This document shows positions 1-5,968 of a DNA stretch of 8,095 nt, one piece after another. The notes under the pieces were generated by a model. The model did not search any database and was not told where the DNA came from. It saw only the letters and a program-made list of their open reading frames with translations. The DNA is taken from NCBI GenBank assembly GCA_020200195.1, contig JAIVJE010000421.1, positions 1 through 8,095 on the forward strand, written 5' to 3'. Positions within the stretch are counted from its first letter, which is position 1, and every line of letters starts with the position of its first letter. The translations under genes and the position numbers were made by a program. Origin of the DNA: Acidobacteriota bacterium (GTDB taxonomy: Bacteria > Acidobacteriota > Vicinamibacteria > Vicinamibacterales > 2-12-FULL-66-21).

Positions 1-136
1 CGGCATGGTACTCTGCGTTCTCGCGGAGGTCGCCGAGCTCGCGCGCGCGTTGGATCTCCTTCGGCAGCGCGGTCTTGAGCTCCTTGTCGAGCAACGCGAT
101 TTCTTCCTCGAACTTCTTGAGCAGCCGAGCCTTCAT
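1..136 (-). CDS. greA: Transcription elongation factor GreA-like, N-terminal part (cut by window edge)
   Basis: The minus-strand frame opens with ATG at 134-136 and stays open to the window edge, giving 45 residues. They form a basic and acidic amphipathic helix (MKARLLKKFEEEI) followed by LPKEIQRARELGDLRENAEYHA. The RExGDLxENAEYHA block is the signature of the GreA/GreB N-terminal coiled coil, which reaches into the RNA polymerase secondary channel and stimulates transcript cleavage in backtracked complexes. The N-terminus is shorter than in E. coli GreA because it lacks the usual lead-in residues before the coiled coil. An upstream in-frame TTG is possible but would run into the divergent gene's start. 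No strong ribosome binding site is visible. The C-terminal FKBP-like domain lies outside the window, so GreA cannot be firmly separated from a GreA-like paralogue. Confidence 0.8.
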   Translation of the reverse strand, partial: MKARLLKKFEEEIALLDKELKTALPKEIQRARELGDLRENAEYHA

Positions 137-159
137 CGCCGGAATGGTAGCACGGTACA

Positions 160-969
160 ATGAGCGCCGTGGAGCGGATCTCCAGTCGGCAGAACCCTTT
201 GGTGAAACGATTTCGTGAGCTCGCGCGCGGATCGGAGGAACACCTGCTGCTCGACGGAGAGCACCTGCTGGCTGAAGCGATCGCCTGCGCGCTTCCGGTC
301 GAAGTCGCCGCGTTTTCGGATCGCGCTGTCGAGGCGCGACTCGCGAGCCTCGCTGCGGTGGCCGAGCGGGCGGGGGTCAGAACCATCACCGTGTCCGACT
401 CGATTCTGTCCGTCATGAGTCCGGTGCAGCAACCATCGGGTGTCGTCGCGATCGCCGCGCGGCGGCCAGCCTCGCTCGACGAAATCCTGGCGGTCGCACC
501 TCAGCTGGTGCTGATGCTGAGCGGCGTCCAGGATCCCGGCAACGCCGGCGCGATTGTTCGCGCCGCGGACGGCTGCGGAGCGACCGGCATCATTACTGGA
601 GAAGGAACGGCGGATCCGTTCGGATGGAAAGCCTTGCGCGGCGCCATGGGAAGTACGTTCCGGCTGCCCGTGTCGACGCCACAGCCGCTCGCATCGGCGA
701 TCCGGCGCGCGCATGCTTCAAGGCTGCACGTGCTGGCCACGGTGCCCCGCGGGGGCACGTCTCTGCCTGAGGCTGACCTACGAGGACCAGTCGCCATCCT
801 TCTGGGCGGCGAAGGCGCGGGGCTACCGGCCGAGTTGGTCTCTCTCGCCGACGGAAGCATCACGATCCCGATGCGGCATGCGGTCGAGTCGCTCAACGTC
901 GCAGTGTCCGCCGCGCTCATCGTTTACGAGGCTGCGAGACAACGAGGAGCCCATGTCCTTGTTCGATGA
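160..969 (+). CDS. TrmH/SpoU-family RNA 2'-O-ribose methyltransferase (RlmB/TsnR-like)
   Basis: This 269-residue protein belongs to the SPOUT class, which transfers a methyl group from S-adenosylmethionine to a ribose 2'-OH of rRNA or tRNA in the cytoplasm. Residues 1-100 form the N-terminal RNA-binding substrate domain, starting with the typical ISSRQNPLVKRFREL. The catalytic trefoil-knot domain follows with all three SpoU motifs: motif 1 QDPGNAGAIVRAA at about 124-136 (Asn128, Arg134), motif 2 LGGEGAGL at about 215-222, and motif 3 IPMRHAVESLNVAVSAAL at about 236-253 (Asn246). Length and motif order fit an intact enzyme. The substrate, for example the 23S rRNA guanosine modified by RlmB or the thiostrepton-resistance site, cannot be told from sequence alone. 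The ATG at 160 is chosen because the substrate-domain homology starts at once; no good Shine-Dalgarno precedes it. Its last 17 bases overlap the start of rarA, so the two are probably co-transcribed. Confidence 0.9.
   Translation: MSAVERISSRQNPLVKRFRELARGSEEHLLLDGEHLLAEAIACALPVEVAAFSDRAVEARLASLAAVAERAGVRTITVSDSILSVMSPVQQPSGVVAIAARRPASLDEILAVAPQLVLMLSGVQDPGNAGAIVRAADGCGATGIITGEGTADPFGWKALRGAMGSTFRLPVSTPQPLASAIRRAHASRLHVLATVPRGGTSLPEADLRGPVAILLGGEGAGLPAELVSLADGSITIPMRHAVESLNVAVSAALIVYEAARQRGAHVLVR
944..949 (+). promoter_or_regulatory. Ribosome binding site of rarA inside the end of the upstream methyltransferase gene
   Basis: GAGGAG lies 3 bases before the ATG at 953. It decides the rarA start: the same frame is open for another 133 codons upstream, but that extension only re-reads the methyltransferase gene out of frame and has no family resemblance. 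The spacing is shorter than the usual 5-9 bases, so translation may rely on coupling to the upstream gene. Confidence 0.6.
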
Positions 970-2278
970 CGAACCGAGAGCCGCACCTGCCTCCGGCGCG
1001 TCGGCGCCGCTGGCGGAGCGCATGCGGCCGCGGACGCTCGACGAGTTCGTCGGGCAGGAGGCACTCATCGCCTCTGGGCGACCCTTGCGGCAGGCAATCG
1101 ACCAGGACCGGCTGCAGTCGATCATCCTGTGGGGACCACCCGGTACCGGCAAGACGACGCTCGCGCGTCTCATCGCGAGCGCGACGCGCGCGCACTTCAT
1201 TTCGTTCAGCGCCGTCATGTCCGGCATCAAGGAGATCCGCGCGGTCATGACGGAAGCCGAGGAAGCGCGGCGCCGCCTCGGCCGGCGGACTATTCTCTTC
1301 ATCGACGAGATTCATCGCTTCAACAAGGCCCAGCAAGATGCCTTTCTGCCCCGTGTCGAAGCGGGTGATATCGTGCTCGTCGGCGCGACGACGGAGAACC
1401 CCTCTTTCGAGGTCAACTCCGCCCTGTTGTCGCGCTCCAAGGTCTACGTCCTCAAGCCGCTCACCGCCGCGGCCGTCGTGACGATTCTTCGTCGCGCGCT
1501 CGCCGACCCTGACCGAGGTCTCGGTACCTCGGCGGTCGTCGCGGACGACGATGCCCTGACCGCACTGGCGAGATATGCGAACGGCGATGCGAGGGTCGCG
1601 TTGAACGTCCTGGAAATGGCCGTCGGCGCGGCGGGCCCGGCGGGGCGCATCGATGCCGCGCTTGTTGCGGATCTGACACAGAATCGCACGCTGCTTTACG
1701 ACAAGACGGGCGAAGAGCACTACAACCTGATCTCGGCGCTACACAAATCCATCCGGAACAGCGATCCGGACGCATCGGTCTACTGGCTCGCGCGAATGCT
1801 CGAGGCGGGAGAGGACCCCTTGTACGTTGCCCGCCGGCTCGTGCGGTTCGCGTCGGAGGATATCGGCAACGCCGATCCCCAGGCGCTGACGCTGGCGATT
1901 GCCGCGAAGGACGCGGCGCATTTTCTCGGGATGCCCGAGTGCAATACGGCGCTGGCACAGGCCGCGATCTACATGTCAGTAGCGCCGAAAAGCAATGCCG
2001 TGTACCTGGCGTACACGGGGGCCGCCGATGCCGCGTCGCGCGAAATTGCGGAGCCGGTGCCGGTGCACCTGCGCAACGCGCCGACCCGTCTGATGAAGGA
2101 GTTGGAGTACGGAAAGGGCTATCGCTATGCCCACGATGAACCGGACTTCGTGGCGGCGGACATGGAATGCCTGCCGCCGGCACACCGCGACCGGCGCTTC
2201 TACGAACCGAAAGACAGCGGGTTGGAAAAACGAATCCGGGAAAGGCTCGACGAACGTCGCCGCCGCAAGTCGCCTTAG
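953..2278 (+). CDS. rarA: Replication-associated recombination protein RarA (MgsA), AAA+ ATPase
   Basis: The 441-residue product matches the bacterial RarA/MgsA (Mgs1/WRNIP1) family in length and along its whole sequence. RarA is a tetrameric clamp-loader-like AAA+ ATPase that acts at stalled replication forks and interacts with SSB. Visible elements are the N-terminal LAERMRPRTLDEFVGQ, Walker A GPPGTGKT at 61-68, Walker B ILFIDEIHRF at 114-123, sensor 1 GATTENPSF at 144-152, and the arginine finger in SALLSR (Arg161). The C-terminal tetramerization and MgsA domains follow, with YDLISALHKS-like, DPLYVARRLVRFASEDIGNAD, APKSNAVY and PVHLRNAPTRLMKE blocks. The start is the ATG after GAGGAG, which gives the normal family N-terminus. 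The gene overlaps the methyltransferase by 17 bases upstream. Its TAG stop shares bases with the TAA of the convergent protease gene. No defects are seen. Confidence 0.96.
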   Translation: MSLFDDEPRAAPASGASAPLAERMRPRTLDEFVGQEALIASGRPLRQAIDQDRLQSIILWGPPGTGKTTLARLIASATRAHFISFSAVMSGIKEIRAVMTEAEEARRRLGRRTILFIDEIHRFNKAQQDAFLPRVEAGDIVLVGATTENPSFEVNSALLSRSKVYVLKPLTAAAVVTILRRALADPDRGLGTSAVVADDDALTALARYANGDARVALNVLEMAVGAAGPAGRIDAALVADLTQNRTLLYDKTGEEHYNLISALHKSIRNSDPDASVYWLARMLEAGEDPLYVARRLVRFASEDIGNADPQALTLAIAAKDAAHFLGMPECNTALAQAAIYMSVAPKSNAVYLAYTGAADAASREIAEPVPVHLRNAPTRLMKELEYGKGYRYAHDEPDFVAADMECLPPAHRDRRFYEPKDSGLEKRIRERLDERRRRKSP

Positions 2279-3144
2279 AACTGGACCTTGCGGAACATCT
2301 CAGCGCGCAGCGGCAATATGAAGGAGAACCGGTAGTCTCCCTGCATACGGCCGATCGGGATCCCCACGAGCTCGCCGTCGCGGTTCAACACGCCGCCGCC
2401 CGACACACCCGGATGGCCATCGGTCAGGCACGTCACGAGCTTGTTGGCGGTCCGCTGACCTACATAGCCGGTCGCGAGGATGATGCCCTTCGAATAATCG
2501 TTGCCGAGTCGGAAGATTGGATCGGCGAAGTCGAAACCGTACGAGAGGTTCACGGTGAGCGGCGGAAGATCGACGGATTCTTTCACCTTGAGGATCGCCC
2601 AATCGCCGGGATCGACCTCGACACGCGCCGTCCCCGCGTCCACGACGCGTGCCGGCAACTCACCGCCCTTATAGACGAGCTTAACCGACACGATGCGCCG
2701 GGGTTCTGCGCCGCCTTCCTGACCGAGCGCCATGACCCCGTGCTTGACGGTAATGAAGTACCCGTTCCCCAGGTACCCGGCGGTGCCGTAACTGCTCGTC
2801 CCTTTATTGTCGTAGGCGTACAGCTCGGCGAAGCTTTCGCGGCGCTCGCGCAGAAGGGCGAGCGGCAGCAGCCCCATCTCGACTTGGAGCTGCCGCTTCA
2901 CGTCAGCGATCAGCGACGCCCGGCTGTCGTCGTCCATCGACGTCGCCGGCGCCCCCGGGCGCGTCCCGGACGTGCCCGCGGTCCGGTCAGTTTCCTGTTT
3001 GCGGAGCAAGTCGACTTCAGCGCTCAGCGCGGCAAACCGCTCCTCGCGGTCGGCACTCTGCCGGGCGGCGAGGTAATTGCCAAGCCCTGCGAAAATGAGG
3101 GCAAAAATGACGGTCAGAACGGGTACGGTTCGGCGCGTGGACAT
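2275..3144 (-). CDS. Membrane-anchored trypsin-like serine protease (S1/HtrA-type fold)
   Basis: The 289-residue protein has a short basic N-terminus and one hydrophobic segment at about residues 7-26 (VPVLTVIFALIFAGLGNYLA). It is a signal anchor or uncleaved signal, so the catalytic part should face the periplasm or cell exterior. A charged, probably coiled-coil stretch follows at about 31-52, then a Gly/Pro/Thr-rich linker to about 70. The protease domain begins near residue 105. The apparent triad is His135 in TVKHGV, Asp181 in DPGDWAILKV, and Ser248 in GHPGVSGGGVLNRDGELVGIP, where the usual GNSGGP is GVSGGG. No PDZ domain follows, unlike DegP/DegS. The start ATG has GGAG five bases upstream. 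The gene has its own promoter and a structured leader. I do not recognise a named orthologue, and the substrate is unknown. Confidence 0.8.
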   Translation of the reverse strand: MSTRRTVPVLTVIFALIFAGLGNYLAARQSADREERFAALSAEVDLLRKQETDRTAGTSGTRPGAPATSMDDDSRASLIADVKRQLQVEMGLLPLALLRERRESFAELYAYDNKGTSSYGTAGYLGNGYFITVKHGVMALGQEGGAEPRRIVSVKLVYKGGELPARVVDAGTARVEVDPGDWAILKVKESVDLPPLTVNLSYGFDFADPIFRLGNDYSKGIILATGYVGQRTANKLVTCLTDGHPGVSGGGVLNRDGELVGIPIGRMQGDYRFSFILPLRAEMFRKVQF

Positions 3145-3148
3145 TCAG

Positions 3149-3235
3149 ACTCCAAGTTCGGCAGCTAAACCACTCCACGCAGGTGGAGCGTACAGCTTTG
3201 CGCACCCCGATGGGCTTGCCTTTTTCGCTTGGAAC
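3149..3235 (-). promoter_or_regulatory. Structured 5' leader, candidate GEMM/c-di-GMP-I-like riboswitch controlling the protease gene
   Basis: Read on the minus strand, the leader has an outer stem GUUCCAAG (3235-3228) with CUUGGAGU (3156-3149): 8 bp including two G-U wobbles. The 3' strand contains the protease Shine-Dalgarno GGAG (3153-3150), so forming the stem would hide it. Inside are blocks like the c-di-GMP-I core, in order: AAAAAGGCAAGCC (3225-3213), CGCAAAGC (3202-3195) and UGCCGAA (3163-3157), with GGCA able to pair with UGCC. Between them are a very short hairpin (CCC-AUC-GGG) and a strong hairpin CUCCAC-CUGC-GUGGAG (3188-3173), flanked by self-complementary AGCU blocks (3197-3194 and 3166-3163). 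Differences from the family are that the GNRA loop and its receptor are absent, the GAC before GCAAAGC reads UGC, and bases between the last stem and UGCC are missing. A leader of this design is well supported; the ligand class is tentative. Confidence 0.45.
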
Positions 3236-3261
3236 AACTAGCGACTGCTGGGGATAAGAAA

Positions 3262-3290
3262 ACTGTAGGACGGAGTGACGGATCTGTCAA
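3262..3290 (-). promoter_or_regulatory. Sigma-70-type promoter of the protease gene
   Basis: On the minus strand a perfect -35 hexamer TTGACA (3290-3285) is separated by exactly 17 bases from the -10 hexamer TACAGT (3267-3262), which matches TATAAT at 4 of 6 positions including the first T, second A and last T. Transcription would start near 3255, giving a leader of about 110 bases before the ATG at 3144 that includes the structured element. It sits in the 225-base gap after mutL, so the protease need not depend on readthrough from the upstream operon. Confidence 0.7.
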
Positions 3291-3369
3291 GCGGAAAGTC
3301 TTACATAGTAGCCGGTTATGGCGTATGCCTGAGCCCCAGGCGAGTGGACCGCGCTCATGGCGACTTCGG

Positions 3370-4113
3370 TCAGATCCGCTGAAAGTTCCGTTCGATTTCC
3401 CGCCGCGTGAGACGCAGGACCACCGGCCGCCCGTGTGGACACACACTCGAGTACGCCGTACGGCGCAGCTCTTCGAGAATGTACCGCATCTTGTCCAGGG
3501 TAAGCGGATAGTTCGCCTTGACCGCGGCGTGGCACGCCATCGTCGCGGCAATGCGGCGAAGCGCGTCCTCGATCCGGGAGCCGCCATCGAGCCCCTCGAG
3601 GTCGTCCGCTAGGGCGCGGACGGCACTCTCGCACTGTGACGGGCTCAGCAGCGGGGGGACCGCGGCCAGCCGGAGGCTGTCGCCTCCGAATTCATCGATT
3701 TCCAGCCCGAAGCGGTCCAGCGTCGGCGCGTGCTGCGCAAGAGTCTGCCGCTGGGCGGGCGACATCTCGATGACCAGGGGCGTGAGCAACCGCTGCCCTT
3801 CCATGCGGCCGGAGGTCAGCTTCTCCATCACCTGCTCGAAAAGGACCCGCTCGTGCGCGACATGCTGATCGATGATCGCAATCCCCTCATCGTCGATCGC
3901 AATGATGAAGGTGTCGCGGAACTGACCCAGCGGAATCATCGGGCGAATGTTCGGGTTCGAGGCGGGACCGAGCGATGCCCGAGTGTCAATGCCGTCCAGC
4001 ACCGCGTCAGCGTTCCCAACTGAAGTCGGTGGCGCTGCAAATGGGCTCGCCGACATCGGTGGTATCCAACGGCTCCCGACCGAGGCCCCCGCGAGCACAC
4101 CTGGAATGGCCAT
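3370..4113 (-). CDS. mutL: DNA mismatch repair protein MutL, C-terminal fragment (endonuclease/dimerization domain) of a disrupted gene
   Basis: This frame encodes the C-terminal half of MutL. A Pro/Ala-rich linker occupies residues 1-60. The dimerization domain then starts with QFRDTFIIAIDDEGIAIIDQH. The nuclease motif DQHA(x)2E(x)4E is present as DQHVAHERVLFE at 82-93, with Val in place of Ala. The other conserved metal-site blocks are present as ACHAAVKAN at 193-201 and CPHGRPV at 225-231, so the parent was an endonuclease-type MutL rather than the E. coli type. The natural end REIERNFQRI is intact. The ATG at 4113 is only an internal methionine: the frame is open further upstream and reads GQGRAPELQFTPS back to about 4180, which looks like genuine linker. 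The N-terminal half lies in another frame at 4127-5002. Unless the break is a sequence error, this piece is unlikely to be made as a functional protein. Confidence 0.85.
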   Translation of the reverse strand: MAIPGVLAGASVGSRWIPPMSASPFAAPPTSVGNADAVLDGIDTRASLGPASNPNIRPMIPLGQFRDTFIIAIDDEGIAIIDQHVAHERVLFEQVMEKLTSGRMEGQRLLTPLVIEMSPAQRQTLAQHAPTLDRFGLEIDEFGGDSLRLAAVPPLLSPSQCESAVRALADDLEGLDGGSRIEDALRRIAATMACHAAVKANYPLTLDKMRYILEELRRTAYSSVCPHGRPVVLRLTRREIERNFQRI

Positions 4114-4126
4114 CGGCTGCGGCTCG

Positions 4127-5002
4127 TCAGGTCGCGTCGCTGATGGTGTGAACTGAAGCTCGGGGGCCCTTCCCTGCCCTCGTCGCGACGCTGTATGCGT
4201 CGGCGATGGCGTGGGCGATCGTTCGATCCTTGACGATGCGGCGATTGACGAACACGTGCTGTGCGCCGCGGACAGGGCCCTGTTCCCCGAGCGCCGCGAC
4301 GTAGCCGTGCACTTTCAGGCCGCTAGCTTCCTTGCGTACTTCGATCAAGTCGGGCCGCTCCCCAAAGAGCTGAAAGAAGCGTTCGCCCGGACCCGCCGCA
4401 GGCGGGCACTCCACGAGCTTGCGGCCCCCGCTGGTAAGCGAGAAGCCGACCTCCGGGTAGCCAAGCGCCATCTGCGTCACGAGGCGGGAAATCTGCGTGG
4501 ATTCCGCGGTGTCCGACTTCAGGAACTTGCGGCGCGCCGGCAGGTTGTAAAAGAGTTCGGCAACCTCGACACAGGTGCCTTCGGGCACGCCGACTTCCTG
4601 AACCGACGAGACCGCGCCGCCATTCACCCGGATTTCCGTGCCGGCGGCGGTACCGCGTGCACGCGTTCTCAGCGCGAAGTGCGAGACCGACGCGATACTC
4701 GGTAGGGCCTCACCCCGAAACCCCAGCGTGCAGATGGCGGCGAGATCCTCCGGTCGACCGATCTTGCTGGTGGCATGCCTCTCGATGGCAAGCCGCGCAT
4801 CCTTCGGCTCCATCCCGTCCCCGTCGTCGTCGACTCGAATGAGCTTTTTTCCGCCGAGCTCCACGTTAATCGAGATGCGACCGGCGCCAGCGTCCAGGGC
4901 ATTCTCGATTAATTCCTTGACGACGGACGCGGGCCGCTCGATGACCTCACCGGCGGCGATCTGATTGGCGAGATGAAGCGGCAGCCGATGGATGCGTGCC
5001 AC
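4127..5002 (-). CDS. mutL: DNA mismatch repair protein MutL, N-terminal fragment (GHKL ATPase domain) of a disrupted gene
   Basis: MutL couples MutS mismatch recognition to strand removal through an ATP-dependent clamp. This 291-residue frame has the GHKL ATPase motifs: IAAGEVIERPASVVKELIEN at 15-34 (catalytic Glu30, Mg-binding Asn34), DDGDGM at 59-64, HATSKI at 76-81 and TLGFRGEALPSIASVS at 92-107. FYNLPARRKFLKS follows at 151-163, then FVNRRIVKDRTIAHAIADAYSVAT at about 251-274. MutL resemblance stops at about residue 274, and the rest to the TGA at 4127 looks like out-of-frame reading. The expected VDVNVHPxKxEVRF block, which carries the ATP-contacting lysine, is absent from this frame and from the downstream one. 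The start is GTG at 5002, immediately after the corA TAG with no gap. GGAAGGG about 11 bases upstream may serve as the ribosome binding site. The piece should be inactive if the sequence is correct. Confidence 0.88.
   Translation of the reverse strand: MARIHRLPLHLANQIAAGEVIERPASVVKELIENALDAGAGRISINVELGGKKLIRVDDDGDGMEPKDARLAIERHATSKIGRPEDLAAICTLGFRGEALPSIASVSHFALRTRARGTAAGTEIRVNGGAVSSVQEVGVPEGTCVEVAELFYNLPARRKFLKSDTAESTQISRLVTQMALGYPEVGFSLTSGGRKLVECPPAAGPGERFFQLFGERPDLIEVRKEASGLKVHGYVAALGEQGPVRGAQHVFVNRRIVKDRTIAHAIADAYSVATRAGKGPRASVHTISDAT
4170..4190 (-). other. Break point in mutL (frame change with missing conserved block)
   Basis: MutL-like reading leaves one frame after AYSVAT (about 4181) and is picked up in the next frame as GQGRAPELQF (from about 4180) within a purine-rich run AGGGCAGGGAAGGG. 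The joined gene is 1633 bases, one more than a multiple of three, and short for MutL. The conserved DVNVHP region and its flanks, some 50-80 residues judged from memory of the family, are missing at this point. Confidence 0.7.
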
Positions 5003-5968
5003 CTAGATCCAACCCTTCCGGTTGAACGCCCAGAGCATCACACCGATCACCGACACCATGATCGCGGAGATCCACCAGAACTGGAGGGCGTCGCCGCCTG
5101 GGAAGTGCGGCAGCGGAACGTTCATTCCATACATGCCCGTCAGGACCGTCAACGGCATGAAGATCGTTGACAGCACCGTCAGGACCTTCATGATGGTGTT
5201 CAGCTGATTCGAAACGGTCGCCAGATGCGCTTCGAGCAGGCTGCCGAGGCGATCCTGAAAGAACATCGCCTCATCGGAGATCCTGACGAGATGATCGTAC
5301 ACGTCACGGAATCGGAACGCGAGCCCCTCGGTGATCTGCGGATATTCACGCCGGGCCAACCGCGCCATCGCATCCCGCTGCGGCAACACGACGCGTCGCA
5401 GCGACGAGACGTCCCGCTTGAAGTTCAGGATCTGCCGGCTGAGCGTTACATCCGGGCGCTGGAGCACTTCCCTCTCGAGCTTGTCGAGACGGTCGCTCAA
5501 GTGGTCCACCTCCGGCCGATAATTGTCCACCATCGCGTCCACGATACGGTGCAACAGGGCCCCAGGCCCCTCGCCGAGCGCGTGATCGTTTCTTCGGCAG
5601 ACGTCCCGGATCTTCGCGAGGGACCGTGAGACGCCGGGATGTACGGTTACGAGATATTGGGAACCGAGGAAAAAATCGATGTCGTGGGTCTCGAACATGT
5701 GCTCGCGCGCCTTGAAATTGATGCCGTGCAGAATCAGGTACAGGTAGTCGCCGTACGACTCGATCTTCGGATGATGGCTTTCGGCGAGCGCATCCTCGAC
5801 CGCGAGCTCGTGAAAGTGAAATGTGTCCGTCAGGATTCGTGACTCTGCGGCTGTCGCTTTGTCCAGGTCGACCCACACCCACACCCCGCTGCCCGGTCGC
5901 AGCCAGACGGGATCCACCGAGTCGACCTTCTGGGTGGAACCCTTCTCATGCTTGTAGATCGTGATCAA
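5003..5968 (-). CDS. corA: CorA-family magnesium/cobalt transporter
   Basis: This is a 321-residue CorA channel of normal family length, a homopentamer in the inner membrane that imports Mg2+ (also Co2+ or Ni2+). The N-terminal cytoplasmic alpha/beta part starts MITIYKHEKG and contains VWVDLDKATAAES, FHFHELAVEDAL and YLYLILHGINF. The long stalk helix follows (RIVDAMVDNYRPEVDHLSDRLDKLEREV onward). Transmembrane helix 1 is at about 258-278 (VLTVLSTIFMPLTVLTGMY), followed by the diagnostic selectivity motif GMN at 281-283. Helix 2 is at about 297-315, with a basic tail RKGWI. The usual MPEL loop is replaced by PHFPGGDAL. The start is the TTG at 5968-5966, which overlaps the ppdK TGA as TTGA. AGGTGA lies 10 bases upstream. 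Upstream in-frame codons merely re-read ppdK. The gene is intact, but its translation may be coupled to ppdK. Confidence 0.93.
   Translation of the reverse strand: MITIYKHEKGSTQKVDSVDPVWLRPGSGVWVWVDLDKATAAESRILTDTFHFHELAVEDALAESHHPKIESYGDYLYLILHGINFKAREHMFETHDIDFFLGSQYLVTVHPGVSRSLAKIRDVCRRNDHALGEGPGALLHRIVDAMVDNYRPEVDHLSDRLDKLEREVLQRPDVTLSRQILNFKRDVSSLRRVVLPQRDAMARLARREYPQITEGLAFRFRDVYDHLVRISDEAMFFQDRLGSLLEAHLATVSNQLNTIMKVLTVLSTIFMPLTVLTGMYGMNVPLPHFPGGDALQFWWISAIMVSVIGVMLWAFNRKGWI

Noticed and set aside
117..145. Possible promoter for the methyltransferase gene (TTGAGC, 17 bases, CGGAAT)
   Set aside because: The -10 match is too poor, and it lies within the greA start region; not better than chance.
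554..952. 133-codon in-frame extension upstream of rarA
   Set aside because: It re-reads the methyltransferase gene in another frame. RarA family resemblance starts only at the ATG at 953, which has GAGGAG just upstream.
917..1720. Minus-strand frame of 267 codons opposite rarA
   Set aside because: Antisense to the RarA Walker motifs; Arg/Asp-rich composition is typical of shadow reading.
2167..3168. Long open frame (333 codons) on the plus strand opposite the protease gene
   Set aside because: It is fully antisense to a gene with a clear triad, membrane anchor, promoter and ribosome binding site. Its product has no recognisable domain, and in GC-rich DNA the opposite strand often stays open.
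3327..3341. Small hairpin (GCCTG, 5-base loop, CAGGC) just after mutL, as a possible terminator
   Set aside because: The stem is only 5 bp and no T-run follows on the minus strand, so it does not qualify as an intrinsic terminator.
4113..4190. Programmed ribosomal frameshift joining the two mutL pieces
   Set aside because: A frameshift would not restore the conserved DVNVHPxK block, which is physically absent. The purine-rich run is not a classic slippery heptamer.
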